From Microbacteriaceae bacterium UBA1487 (GTDB lineage: Bacteria; Actinomycetota; Actinomycetes; Actinomycetales; Microbacteriaceae): a stretch of 30,496 bases of DNA. The notes under the pieces are model-generated. The model saw only the letters and a list, made by a program, of their open reading frames with translations. It did not search any database and had not been told where the DNA came from. The position numbers and the translations under genes are program-made. Positions 9,343-16,205 of the stretch are shown one piece after another. Within the stretch, counting starts at the first letter, position 1, and every line of letters starts with the position of its first letter. The stretch covers positions 2,584-33,079 of the forward strand of contig DCRR01000005.1 in assembly GCA_002325245.1 (NCBI GenBank), given 5' to 3'.

Positions 9343-10094
9343 GGGTGTGTCTCCTCAGGGTGGGTCGCGGCCAGGGCGCGCAGTCCGATGTCGGGTCGAT
9401 TGGTCATGAGTCCGTCGATGCCGGTCGCGAGCAGCCGCGTCGCGGTCGCCTCGTCATCGACCGTCCAGGCGTTCACGCCGAGCCCGGCCGCATGGGCCCG
9501 CTCGACGAAGGACGCCTCGATGAGCGAGAAGTGCGGGTGGAGCACCTGGGCTCCGCACCGGGCGGCGTAGGCGGGAACGTCGACGAAGGTCTCCAGGAAC
9601 GCGATCGCCGTGGGCAGCTCGGGATGCGTGCGCGACAGGCCCGCCATCGCGCGGTGGTTGATCGACGAGACGAGGGTCTGCTCGGCGAGATCGCGCGAGC
9701 GGATCGCGGTGCCGACGAGTTCGTTGACGGCAGCCCAGTCGTCCGAGTAGTCCTTGGTCTCGACGTTGACCCAGAGCCCCCGCTCCGCGGCGAAGTCGAG
9801 AACCTCGGCGAGGGTGGGGATCCGGGTGGCCTCGTCCGGGAACCGCCCCTCGAAGCCGCGATCGAAGCGGAGCGCCCGCAGCTCCTCGAGCCGGAAGTCG
9901 CGCACGTGTCCGACGCCGTTGGAGGTGCGGTCCACGCGGGAGTCGTGCAGCACGACGAGGTGCCCGTCGCGGGTGACGTCGACGTCGAGCTCCAGCGAGG
10001 TGGCGCCGAGCTCGACGGCGAGCTCGAACGCGGCGAAGGTGTTCTCGGGTGCGGCGACGCTGGCGCCGCGGTGCGCGATGATGCGGGGGCTCAT
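9339..10094 (-). CDS. Glycerophosphodiester phosphodiesterase (GDPD), active-type copy 1
   Basis: This 251-residue TIM-barrel enzyme of the GDPD family would release glycerol-3-phosphate from glycerophosphodiesters. The catalytic set is complete: AHRG with His8 and Arg9, PENT with Glu17, the metal ligands Glu35 and Asp37 in LELDV, His50 in LHD, and a later Glu in VNVETK. The C-terminal VNAWTVDDE and GLMTNRPD are family hallmarks. There is no signal peptide, so it should be cytosolic like E. coli UgpQ and act after uptake. The ATG at 10094 overlaps the preceding gene's stop as ATGA, and its own stop overlaps the ATPase start. It is the third of three tandem GDPD-family genes. Confidence 0.92.
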
Positions 10095-10831
10095 GCGCTC
10101 GCCTCCCGTCGGGTGATCGCTCGTCGCGGGTCGCCGGTGATGACGGCGTCGACCTCGAGGTCGAGCAGCGCATCGATCTGTGCGGATTCGGAGACCGGCC
10201 AGCCGGGAGCCGAGACGGTCCAGGCGTGCACCTGGACGCCGGCGGCTCGCGCCTCGGCGAGGGTGCCGGGCGTGACGGCGAGCGACACCGGCATGCTCAC
10301 GTCGGCACCCACCTCGCGGAGGTAGCCCCCCGCGTCGGCAAGCTGCGCCACGTGGCGCGCCCCGATCCTGAGGGTCGGGTCGGCGAGCTTGAGGGCCGCG
10401 AGCGAGTCGTGGCGGTACGAGCTGAGCACGACGCGGTCACCCAGCTCCCGCGACCGCAGGAGCTCCGCCGCCGCGACCGCGGTGGGGCTCGCTCCGGGGC
10501 CGTGTCGCGGCGCTTCGTGGACCTCGACGGTGACCAGGGCGTCGGCGCCTTCCACCAGATCGAGGACCTCGTGCAGGGTGGGGATGCGCTCGGCGCACCC
10601 GTCACGCCCCACATCGAGGCGCTGCAGCTCGGCCAGGGTCAGCTCGTCGACAGCGCCGCGTCCGTCGCTCGTGCCGTCGACGGTGGCGTCGCGGATCACG
10701 ACGAGCTCGGCATCGCGCGAGAGGCGAACGTCCAGGCTGAAGCCGTCCAGGCCGGCGTCGAGACACTCGGTGAACGCCCGGAGCGTGTTCGGAGGTCCGT
10801 CGAGGCCGCCCGAGGCCAGGATGCGCGTCAC
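10091..10831 (-). CDS. GDPD-family protein with degenerate active site (probable pseudoenzyme)
   Basis: This 246-residue GDPD-fold protein lies between two active-looking paralogues. Aligned with them, the first catalytic His-Arg (AHRG) is ASGG at residues 6-9. The Glu of PENT is Pro14. The metal Glu is Ser32, while Asp34 remains (SLDV), and the second catalytic His (IHD) is Arg47 (IRD). The fold signature is otherwise intact: SRDAELVVIRD, VTVEVHE, VHAWTV, DAVITGDP. Loss of both general acid/base histidines makes hydrolysis by the known mechanism very unlikely. The frame is intact and overlaps both neighbours by 4 bp (start GTGA, end ATGA), so it is a kept gene and not a decaying pseudogene. 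A binding or regulatory subunit role is an inference. Confidence 0.85.
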   Translation of the reverse strand: MTRILASGGLDGPPNTLRAFTECLDAGLDGFSLDVRLSRDAELVVIRDATVDGTSDGRGAVDELTLAELQRLDVGRDGCAERIPTLHEVLDLVEGADALVTVEVHEAPRHGPGASPTAVAAAELLRSRELGDRVVLSSYRHDSLAALKLADPTLRIGARHVAQLADAGGYLREVGADVSMPVSLAVTPGTLAEARAAGVQVHAWTVSAPGWPVSESAQIDALLDLEVDAVITGDPRRAITRREASA

Positions 10832-11592
10832 GCCAGCTCCGCCCGCTGAGCGACGGCGACATCCGGGATGTTCGTGATGACGGCGTCGACTCCGGCGGCC
10901 CACATCGCGCGCAGCTGCTCCTCTTCGGGAAGCGGGGAGAACGGCGGTGCGATCGTCCACGCGTTGACGGCGAGGTTCGCTTCGCGGGCCTGGGTGATCA
11001 GCGCCGGGGTGAGTGCCGCGAGCGCAGGATGCAGGGCATCGGCGCCGGTCGTGCGGGCGTAGGCGCCCACCTCGTGAAGCGGCATCATCATGAGCAGCCC
11101 GGTGGTGAGCTCCGGGTGGCGGGACTTCAGCTCCGCCATCGAGGTGTGGTTGAAGGACGAGAAGACGACCTGTTCGGCCAGGCCCCGCGCCAGCACGGCC
11201 TCGGCAGCGGCCTCCGCGGCGCCGTCGTAGGCCGCGTCGTGCCGATAGATGTCCTTGACCTCGATGTTGAGCACGAGGCCGTGGCGGGCGGTGAGGTCGA
11301 GAACCTCGTCGAGCGTCGGCACGGGGACGCCGCGGAAGTCGGGCGAGAAGCCGGAGCCGGCGTCGAGCTGGCGGATCTCGGCGAGCGTGAGCTCGGTCAC
11401 GCGCCCCCGGCCGTCGGTGGTGCGATCGACCGAGTCGTCGTGAATCGACACCAGGTGGCCGTCGCGCGTGGGGTGCACGTCGATCTCGAGGCCGTCGGCG
11501 CCCTGCTCGATCGCGAGCTCGTAGGCGACGAGGGTGTTCTCCGGCGCGGCGGCGCTGGCGCCGCGGTGGGCGAGGATGAGCGGGGCGGGCAT
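10828..11592 (-). CDS. Glycerophosphodiester phosphodiesterase (GDPD), active-type copy 3; first gene after leader
   Basis: This 254-residue cytosolic GDPD enzyme has all catalytic residues: AHRG (His9, Arg10), PENT (Glu18), LEIDV (Glu36, Asp38), IHD (His51) and a Glu in LNIEVK. It hydrolyses glycerophosphodiesters to glycerol-3-phosphate and an alcohol. A family-like end (VNAWT, DAVITNIPD) is present. The ATG at 11592 follows GGAG at good spacing. It is the first structural gene after the terminator-bearing leader at 11593-11751, so the whole transporter/GDPD set depends on read-through or on a promoter inside that leader. The stop overlaps the degenerate paralogue's GTG. It is nearer in motif wording to copy 1 than to the middle copy. 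Confidence 0.92.
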   Translation of the reverse strand: MPAPLILAHRGASAAAPENTLVAYELAIEQGADGLEIDVHPTRDGHLVSIHDDSVDRTTDGRGRVTELTLAEIRQLDAGSGFSPDFRGVPVPTLDEVLDLTARHGLVLNIEVKDIYRHDAAYDGAAEAAAEAVLARGLAEQVVFSSFNHTSMAELKSRHPELTTGLLMMMPLHEVGAYARTTGADALHPALAALTPALITQAREANLAVNAWTIAPPFSPLPEEEQLRAMWAAGVDAVITNIPDVAVAQRAELA

Positions 11593-11618
11593 GGAAACTC
11601 CAATCGGTTGAGGGCATG

Positions 11619-11687
11619 AAAAAACCCGGGGTCGACTCCGCTTCGCCTGCGGACGAACCGCGGGCGGTGCTTCGTCGACCTCCGGGT
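11619..11687 (-). terminator. Leader terminator with U-tract upstream of GDPD/ABC operon
   Basis: Read on the minus strand, the arm 11687-11674 (ACCCGGAGGTCGAC) pairs with 11636-11624 (GTCGACCCCGGGT), 13 bp with a single bulged A. Six T follow at once (11624-11619). The long loop can fold further (TCCGC with GCGGA). This is a textbook intrinsic terminator placed 26 bases before the GDPD start and about 65 bases after the glpP stop. It is the only hairpin in the window that I found with a clear U-tract. Confidence 0.8.
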
Positions 11688-11715
11688 GAACTCTTTTTCT
11701 CTGCCCAGGGGGTCG
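11676..11715 (-). promoter_or_regulatory. Candidate antiterminator hairpin competing with the leader terminator
   Basis: On the minus strand, CGACCCCCTGGG (11715-11704) can pair with CCCGGAGGTCG (11686-11676). That gives ten base pairs with one C-A mismatch and one bulged U, closing the A-rich loop CAGAGAAAAAGAGTTCA. The downstream arm is the upstream arm of the terminator, so the two structures exclude each other. GlpP is known in Bacillus to bind leader RNA and stop termination. Whether it stabilises this hairpin is an inference. Confidence 0.5.
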
Positions 11716-11751
11716 TATTCAGTTGTCGCGTCGGTGGTGCGGACGCGTGAG

Positions 11752-12351
11752 TCAGGCGACGCGCACGGCGCCCCAGTCTCGGCGACGCCACAGGTCGGCG
11801 CCCCCGGTTGAGACGAAATCGGCGCCGCACGCCAGCGCATGCTCGACCTCGCGAGCATGGCGAATGAGTCCGCCGACGATGAGCGGCTGGCTCAGCTTTC
11901 CCCGCACCTCGCGGATGATCCTCGGCATGAGGCCGGGCATCACCTCAACCTCGGTGGGGCGGCTCGCGTTGATCTGCCGCAGGGCGTGGGTGACCGCGTG
12001 GGTGTCGACGGCGAAGAAGCGCTGCACCGAGTCGATCCCGAGCTGGCGGGCGGCCGCCACGGCCGAGCTCTTCGTCGAGATGACGCCATCAGCGCCGACG
12101 TGCTCCGCGAGGAACCGCACCGCGGCGCCGTCGCGTCCGATGCCGCCGACGAGCTCCAGGTGCACGTGCGCGGTCTTGCCCGCCTCGTGCACCTCCGACA
12201 CCAGTTCGGCGAGCGAGTTGATGTCGCCGATGAGGAGGTTCACGCGCTCGACGTCGCTGTCCAGTGCCGCACCGAGCTGGTCGAACGCCTCCACGGAGGC
12301 GATCAGCGGGAACGGTCGCTGCGCCTCGGCGGAAGCTGTTCGCATCGTCAT
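11752..12351 (-). CDS. glpP: Glycerol-3-phosphate-responsive antiterminator GlpP
   Basis: This 199-residue protein matches GlpP along its length: LIGDINSL, HVHLELVGGIGRD, GVISTKSS, VQRFFAVDT, EVMPGLMPRII, LIVGGLIRH and ALACGADFVSTGGADLW. These are the conserved segments of the barrel-like RNA-binding regulator that senses glycerol-3-phosphate. In Bacillus it binds leader mRNA of glp operons and allows read-through of a terminator. Here it lies directly upstream of, and codirectional with, a leader terminator and the GDPD/ABC operon, matching that role. The ATG at 12351 (MTMRT) has no good ribosome-binding site. A TACGGT box 10 bases upstream suggests a leaderless or near-leaderless mRNA. An ATG two codons later is an alternative start. 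Confidence 0.9.
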   Translation of the reverse strand: MTMRTASAEAQRPFPLIASVEAFDQLGAALDSDVERVNLLIGDINSLAELVSEVHEAGKTAHVHLELVGGIGRDGAAVRFLAEHVGADGVISTKSSAVAAARQLGIDSVQRFFAVDTHAVTHALRQINASRPTEVEVMPGLMPRIIREVRGKLSQPLIVGGLIRHAREVEHALACGADFVSTGGADLWRRRDWGAVRVA

Positions 12352-12422
12352 AACGCGGTCGACCGTAGGTGCGCAATGTTCCCGGGAGGTGGCCCGCGGG
12401 TGAACAGAAGGTCGCGGCCGGG

Positions 12423-12451
12423 TTCGAGCGGGTGTCACGTCACGAGATACT
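12423..12451 (+). promoter_or_regulatory. Candidate promoter for GATase1-like gene
   Basis: TTCGAG (12423-12428) and GATACT (12446-12451) are separated by exactly 17 bases, giving a plausible -35/-10 pair. Transcription would start about 80 bases before the GTG at 12538. The rest of the divergent gap 12352-12537 shows no gene or clear operator. Confidence 0.45.
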
Positions 12452-12537
12452 GGAGGCCGAGCACCGTCCGCGTGCGCGGCTTCGGCCGTCAGCGGCGGCT
12501 CGTGACGAAATCGCACCCCGCAGCTGAAAGGCACCAC

Positions 12538-13284
12538 GTGAAAAGCGCACTCCTCCTCGGTGAGTCCTGGACCACCCACATGATCCACCAGAAGGGGTTC
12601 GACAGCTTCACGTCGACCGAGTACGTCGAGGGCGGCCAGGAATTCCGCGCGGCGCTCGAGGCCGACGGCTGGAGCGTCACCCACCTGCCGGCGCACACCA
12701 TCGAGACGTCGTTCCCGGCGACCGCCGAGGCGCTCGCCGAGTACGACCTCGTCGTCATCAGCGATGTCGGCGCCAACACGTTCCTGCTGAGCCGCGCCGT
12801 GTTCGGGCGCAGCGCCTCCGAGCCGAACAAGCTAACCGCAATCCGCGACTACGTCCTCGCCGGCGGCGGCCTGCTGATGGTCGGCGGCTACCTCTCGTTC
12901 TCGGGCATCGACGCAAAGGCGAACTACGCCAACACCGAGCTCGCCGAGATCCTGCCGGTCGGCATGCTCACCACCGACGACCGTGCCGAGCGTCCCGAAG
13001 GCGCGCCGATCGAGGTGCTGGCGCCCGAGCACGCCGCGCTGGGCGGCGTCGGCACCGAGTGGCCCGCGCTGCTCGGCTACAACCGCACGACCCCGCGCGA
13101 GGGCGCCGAGCTGCTGGCGACCGTCGCCGGCGATCCGCTGGTGGCGGTGACGACGGCCGGGGCCGGACGCACTGGCGTCTTCACTTCCGACATGTCGCCG
13201 CACTGGGCGCCGCCGCCGTTCATGGACTGGGACGGCTACGCGCCGCTCTGGCAGGCGCTCTCGACCTGGGTCGCGCGCGACTGA
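12538..13284 (+). CDS. GATase1-like (class I glutamine amidotransferase-like) protein of unknown function
   Basis: This 248-residue protein is of the GATase1_like type (STM3548-like), a flavodoxin-like class I amidotransferase fold often found in sugar-use loci. Visible hallmarks are LLGESW at the N-terminus, YDLVVISDVGANTFLL, GGGLLMVGGYLSFSG and the C-terminal TSDMSPHW. The elbow position (GGYLSFSG) has no cysteine nucleophile, so ordinary glutaminase activity is not expected. Some relatives are thought to act in sugar metabolism, and the actual reaction is unknown. The GTG at 12538 is chosen because GAAAGG precedes it at good spacing; the frame is open far upstream without family sequence. 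It is divergent from glpP and ends before a strong hairpin. Confidence 0.72.
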   Translation: MKSALLLGESWTTHMIHQKGFDSFTSTEYVEGGQEFRAALEADGWSVTHLPAHTIETSFPATAEALAEYDLVVISDVGANTFLLSRAVFGRSASEPNKLTAIRDYVLAGGGLLMVGGYLSFSGIDAKANYANTELAEILPVGMLTTDDRAERPEGAPIEVLAPEHAALGGVGTEWPALLGYNRTTPREGAELLATVAGDPLVAVTTAGAGRTGVFTSDMSPHWAPPPFMDWDGYAPLWQALSTWVARD

Positions 13285-13291
13285 CTCGACA

Positions 13292-13330
13292 GCGCGGGGG
13301 AACGGGTGCGGTGCGCTCGTTCCCCCGCGC
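13292..13330 (+). terminator. Perfect 13-bp hairpin after GATase1-like gene
   Basis: GCGCGGGGGAACG (13292-13304) and its exact complement (13318-13330) flank a 13-base loop, starting 8 bases after the stop at 13284. There is no U-tract. The strong stem and position support an actinobacterial-type terminator that separates this gene from glmU, which begins 31 bases further on. Confidence 0.7.
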
Positions 13331-13360
13331 GGTCTCGGCCGGATAGGGAAGAATCACCCC

Positions 13361-14827
13361 ATGACCGATTCCCGTCTTGCCGTGATCGTCTTGGCCGCCG
13401 GGGCTGGCACCCGCATGAAGTCGCGCCGCCCCAAGGTGCTGCATCCGCTCGCCGGGGTGCCGCTCATCGGCCACGTGCTGGCCAGCGCCCGCGAGCTCTC
13501 GGCCGAGTTCGTGGTGACGGTGGTGCGGCACGAGCGCGACGCGGTCGCGAGCGCCATCCACGAGCTGCTGCCCGAGGCGATCCTCGTCGACCAGGACGAC
13601 ATCCCCGGCACCGGTCGTGCCGTCGAGCTCGGCCTCGCCGCATTGCCGGACGACTTCGAGGGTGAGGTCGTCGTCGTCAGCGGCGACGTGCCGCTGCTGG
13701 ACGTCGCGACCCTGACATCCCTGCTGGAGGCGCACCGCGGCGAAGGCGCGGCGGCGACCGTGCTGAGTGCCATCGTGGATGACGCGACCGGCTACGGACG
13801 CATCATCCGCGACGCGGCGGGCGCGCTGGATCGCATCGTCGAGCAGCGCGACGCCGCCGACGACGAGCTCCAGATCACCGAGATCAACTCCGGCACCTAC
13901 GTCTTCGCCGCCGCGGCCGTGCGCGAGCACCTCTCGCAGCTCGGCTCGCAGAACGATCAGGGCGAGCGCTACCTCACCGACGTCGTCGCGCTGCTGCGCC
14001 GGGCCGGCCACCCGGTCGCCGCGGTTCCGGCTCCGGACGCCTGGGTCGTCGAGGGAGTCAACGACCGCGTGCAGCTGGCCCGCACCGCTGCGCGCCTGAA
14101 CGCCATGATCGTGCGCGGCTGGCAGCTGGCCGGGGTCACCGTCGTCGACCCGGCGACCACCTGGATCGACCTGCGGGCCACCCTCGCCGAAGACGTCGAG
14201 CTGCTGCCGGGCACGCACATCGCCGGCTCCACCACGGTGGCGCGGGGCGCGCGCATCGGCCCGCAGACGACGCTGCTCGACTGCGAGGTCGGCGAGGACG
14301 CCGTCATCACGCGCACCGACGCGACGCTCGCCGTGATCGGGGAGCGCGCCACCGTCGGACCGTTCGCCTACCTGCGCCCCAACACGCAGCTCGGCGCCGA
14401 CGGCAAGATCGGCACCTTCGTCGAGACGAAGAACTCGCAGATCGGCGCCGGCAGCAAGGTGCCGCACCTCAGCTACCTCGGTGACACGACCGTCGGCGAG
14501 GGCTCGAACATCGGCGCGGGCACCATCACCGCCAACTACGACGGCGAGAAGAAGCACCCGACGACGGTCGGCTCGCACGTTCGCACCGGCTCCCACAACG
14601 TGTTCGTGGCTCCCGTCACGATCGGCGACGGCGCGTACAGCGGAGCGGGCACGGTGATCCGCAAGGACGTGCCCGCGGGCGCGCTCGCGATCTTGCAGGC
14701 TCCGCAGCGCAATGTCGAGCGCTGGGTGGCGGCCAACCGGCCGGGCTCGGCGGCGGCGGAGGCGGCGGCGCGCGCGCAGGCCGAGGAGGGCTCGGCGAAC
14801 CAGCCGGACGCCGGGTCGCTAGACTGA
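13361..14827 (+). CDS. glmU: Bifunctional UDP-N-acetylglucosamine pyrophosphorylase / glucosamine-1-phosphate N-acetyltransferase
   Basis: This 488-residue cytosolic enzyme makes UDP-GlcNAc for peptidoglycan. The N-terminal uridylyltransferase has LAAGAGTRM at 11-19 followed by the KVLHPLAG lysine region, and DQDDIPGTGRAV downstream. The C-terminal half is a left-handed beta-helix of hexapeptide repeats for acetyl transfer. It contains FAYLRPNTQLG, IGTFVETKNS, PHLSYLGD with the catalytic His near 369, and GAGTITANYDG. The length is slightly above the E. coli enzyme owing to an Ala/Glu-rich tail after about residue 460. The order glmU-prs with a short gap (25 bases) is typical of actinobacterial chromosomes, so this part is core genome. 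Confidence 0.97.
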   Translation: MTDSRLAVIVLAAGAGTRMKSRRPKVLHPLAGVPLIGHVLASARELSAEFVVTVVRHERDAVASAIHELLPEAILVDQDDIPGTGRAVELGLAALPDDFEGEVVVVSGDVPLLDVATLTSLLEAHRGEGAAATVLSAIVDDATGYGRIIRDAAGALDRIVEQRDAADDELQITEINSGTYVFAAAAVREHLSQLGSQNDQGERYLTDVVALLRRAGHPVAAVPAPDAWVVEGVNDRVQLARTAARLNAMIVRGWQLAGVTVVDPATTWIDLRATLAEDVELLPGTHIAGSTTVARGARIGPQTTLLDCEVGEDAVITRTDATLAVIGERATVGPFAYLRPNTQLGADGKIGTFVETKNSQIGAGSKVPHLSYLGDTTVGEGSNIGAGTITANYDGEKKHPTTVGSHVRTGSHNVFVAPVTIGDGAYSGAGTVIRKDVPAGALAILQAPQRNVERWVAANRPGSAAAEAAARAQAEEGSANQPDAGSLD

Positions 14828-14852
14828 CAGTCCGAGGGCGAAAGGCGGAGGC

Positions 14853-15830
14853 GTGGCGGCCATCAAAATCCAGGGTGAGAAGCGTCTGGTCCTGGTATCG
14901 GGCCGAGCACACATGCAGCTCGCGGAGGACATCGCGAACGAGCTCGACTCCGAACTCGTTCACACCGATGCCCGCACCTTCGCCAACGGCGAGATCTACG
15001 CGCGCTTCGACGAGAGCCTGCGCGGCACCGACGTCTTCGTGATCCAGTCGCACACGAGCCCGATCAACGAGTGGCTCATGGAGCAGCTCATCATGATCGA
15101 CGCGGCCAAGCGCGCGAGCGCCAAGCGCATCACCGTCGTCGCCCCCTTCTACCCGTACGCGCGTCAGGACAAGAAGGGCCGCGGTCGCGAGCCGATCTCC
15201 GCCCGACTGGTGGCCGACCTGTTCAAGGCGGCCGGCGCCGACCGCATCATGAGCGTCGACCTGCACGCCGCTCAGATCCAGGGTTTCTTCGACGGACCCG
15301 TCGACCACCTGTTCGCGATGCCGGTGCTGCTGGAGCACTTCCGCCAGAGCCTCAACCCCGAGACGCTCACCGTCGTCAGCCCCGACATGGGCCGCGTGCG
15401 CGTCGCCGACGTCTGGAGCGACAAGCTCGGCGCCCCGCTCGCGATCATCCACAAGCGCCGCGACCCGATGGTGCACAACCAGGTGACGGTGCACGAGATC
15501 GTCGGCGAGGTCGAGGGTCGCGTCTGCCTGCTCGTCGACGACCTGATCGACACCGGCCGCACGATCGTCCGCGCCGCCGAGGCTCTCAAGGATCACGGTG
15601 CGACCGGCGTCGTCGTCGCGGCCACCCACGCCGTGTTCTCCGACCCCGCGCCGGAGATCCTGCAGAGCTCCTTCATCGACCAGGTGGTCGTCACCGACAC
15701 GCTGCCGGTGCCGGACGAGAAGCGCTGGGACCGGCTGCAGGTGCTGCCGATCGCCCCGCTCATCGCCCGGGCCATTCACGAGGTGTTCGACGACGGCTCC
15801 GTCACCTCGATGTTCGACGGCGCCGCGTAG
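14853..15830 (+). CDS. prs: Ribose-phosphate pyrophosphokinase (PRPP synthetase)
   Basis: This 325-residue enzyme makes PRPP from ribose-5-phosphate and ATP for nucleotide, His and Trp synthesis. Class I features are seen: FANGEIYARFDES, FYPYARQDKK, the metal-binding DLHAAQIQGFF, SPDMGRVR, KRRDP, and the PRPP loop VDDLIDTGRT beginning at about residue 228. The GTG at 14853 is preceded by a strong GGCGGAGG site, and an earlier start would run into glmU. The length fits the actinobacterial family (about 325). It is probably cotranscribed with glmU. It ends only 12 bases before the convergent membrane-protein gene, with no visible terminator in the gap. Confidence 0.97.
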   Translation: MAAIKIQGEKRLVLVSGRAHMQLAEDIANELDSELVHTDARTFANGEIYARFDESLRGTDVFVIQSHTSPINEWLMEQLIMIDAAKRASAKRITVVAPFYPYARQDKKGRGREPISARLVADLFKAAGADRIMSVDLHAAQIQGFFDGPVDHLFAMPVLLEHFRQSLNPETLTVVSPDMGRVRVADVWSDKLGAPLAIIHKRRDPMVHNQVTVHEIVGEVEGRVCLLVDDLIDTGRTIVRAAEALKDHGATGVVVAATHAVFSDPAPEILQSSFIDQVVVTDTLPVPDEKRWDRLQVLPIAPLIARAIHEVFDDGSVTSMFDGAA

Positions 15831-15842
15831 GGGATACCCGAA

Positions 15843-16205
15843 CTAGGCGGGAACGCCCGGCTCTGGCAGATTGCTCAGCCCGGGGATGAGCCCCAGGTAG
15901 GCGAGGACCGTCTCGGTGCCATCGGTCTCGCGCGCCACGCAGTACCAGCCCGGTCCCGCAGGAGCGATCAGCTCGAGCTTGGCCACCGCGGTCACACCGC
16001 GCAGCTGGTACGAGCTGACGATCGTGCGGCAGGCGAGCTCAGCCGTGCGAGCCTGTGTCGTGAAAGCCGAGAGCACCGACGGCAGGATGAGCGCGAGCAC
16101 CCCGATCACGATCACAACCCGCAGCAGGCGCTGCACGAGCGGATGCCGAACCGGCCGCTCGTCCGGGGACGGCTGCGACAGTTCGGGGTTGGCATCGTCG
16201 ATCAT
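15843..16205 (-). CDS. Small single-pass membrane protein, unknown function
   Basis: I do not recognise this 120-residue protein. A hydrophilic N-terminus of about 26 residues, with basic residues just before the membrane, is followed by one transmembrane segment at about 27-47 (LLRVVIVIGVLALILPSVL). A C-terminal domain of about 70 residues follows, probably outside the cell. That domain has two cysteines (about 59 and 89) that could form a disulphide, plus the segment GPGWYCVARE. The ATG at 16203-16205 overlaps the APC permease stop as ATGA, so the two are probably cotranslated. A transporter-associated role is only a guess. It could also be an independent envelope protein. Confidence 0.7.
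   Translation of the reverse strand: MIDDANPELSQPSPDERPVRHPLVQRLLRVVIVIGVLALILPSVLSAFTTQARTAELACRTIVSSYQLRGVTAVAKLELIAPAGPGWYCVARETDGTETVLAYLGLIPGLSNLPEPGVPA

Noticed and set aside
10091..10831. Calling the degenerate GDPD a pseudogene
   Set aside because: Catalytic residues are lost, but the frame is full length, with fold motifs kept and 4-bp overlaps on both sides, so it is a maintained gene.
11727..11747. 6-bp hairpin CGCGTC/GACGCG after the glpP stop as terminator
   Set aside because: Short stem, no U-tract, and a much better terminator lies about 50 bases downstream.
10091..11830. 579-residue reading of the middle GDPD frame
   Set aside because: The upstream 333 codons are the shadow of the first GDPD gene and the leader. 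The GTG at 10831 overlapping the upstream stop is the real start.
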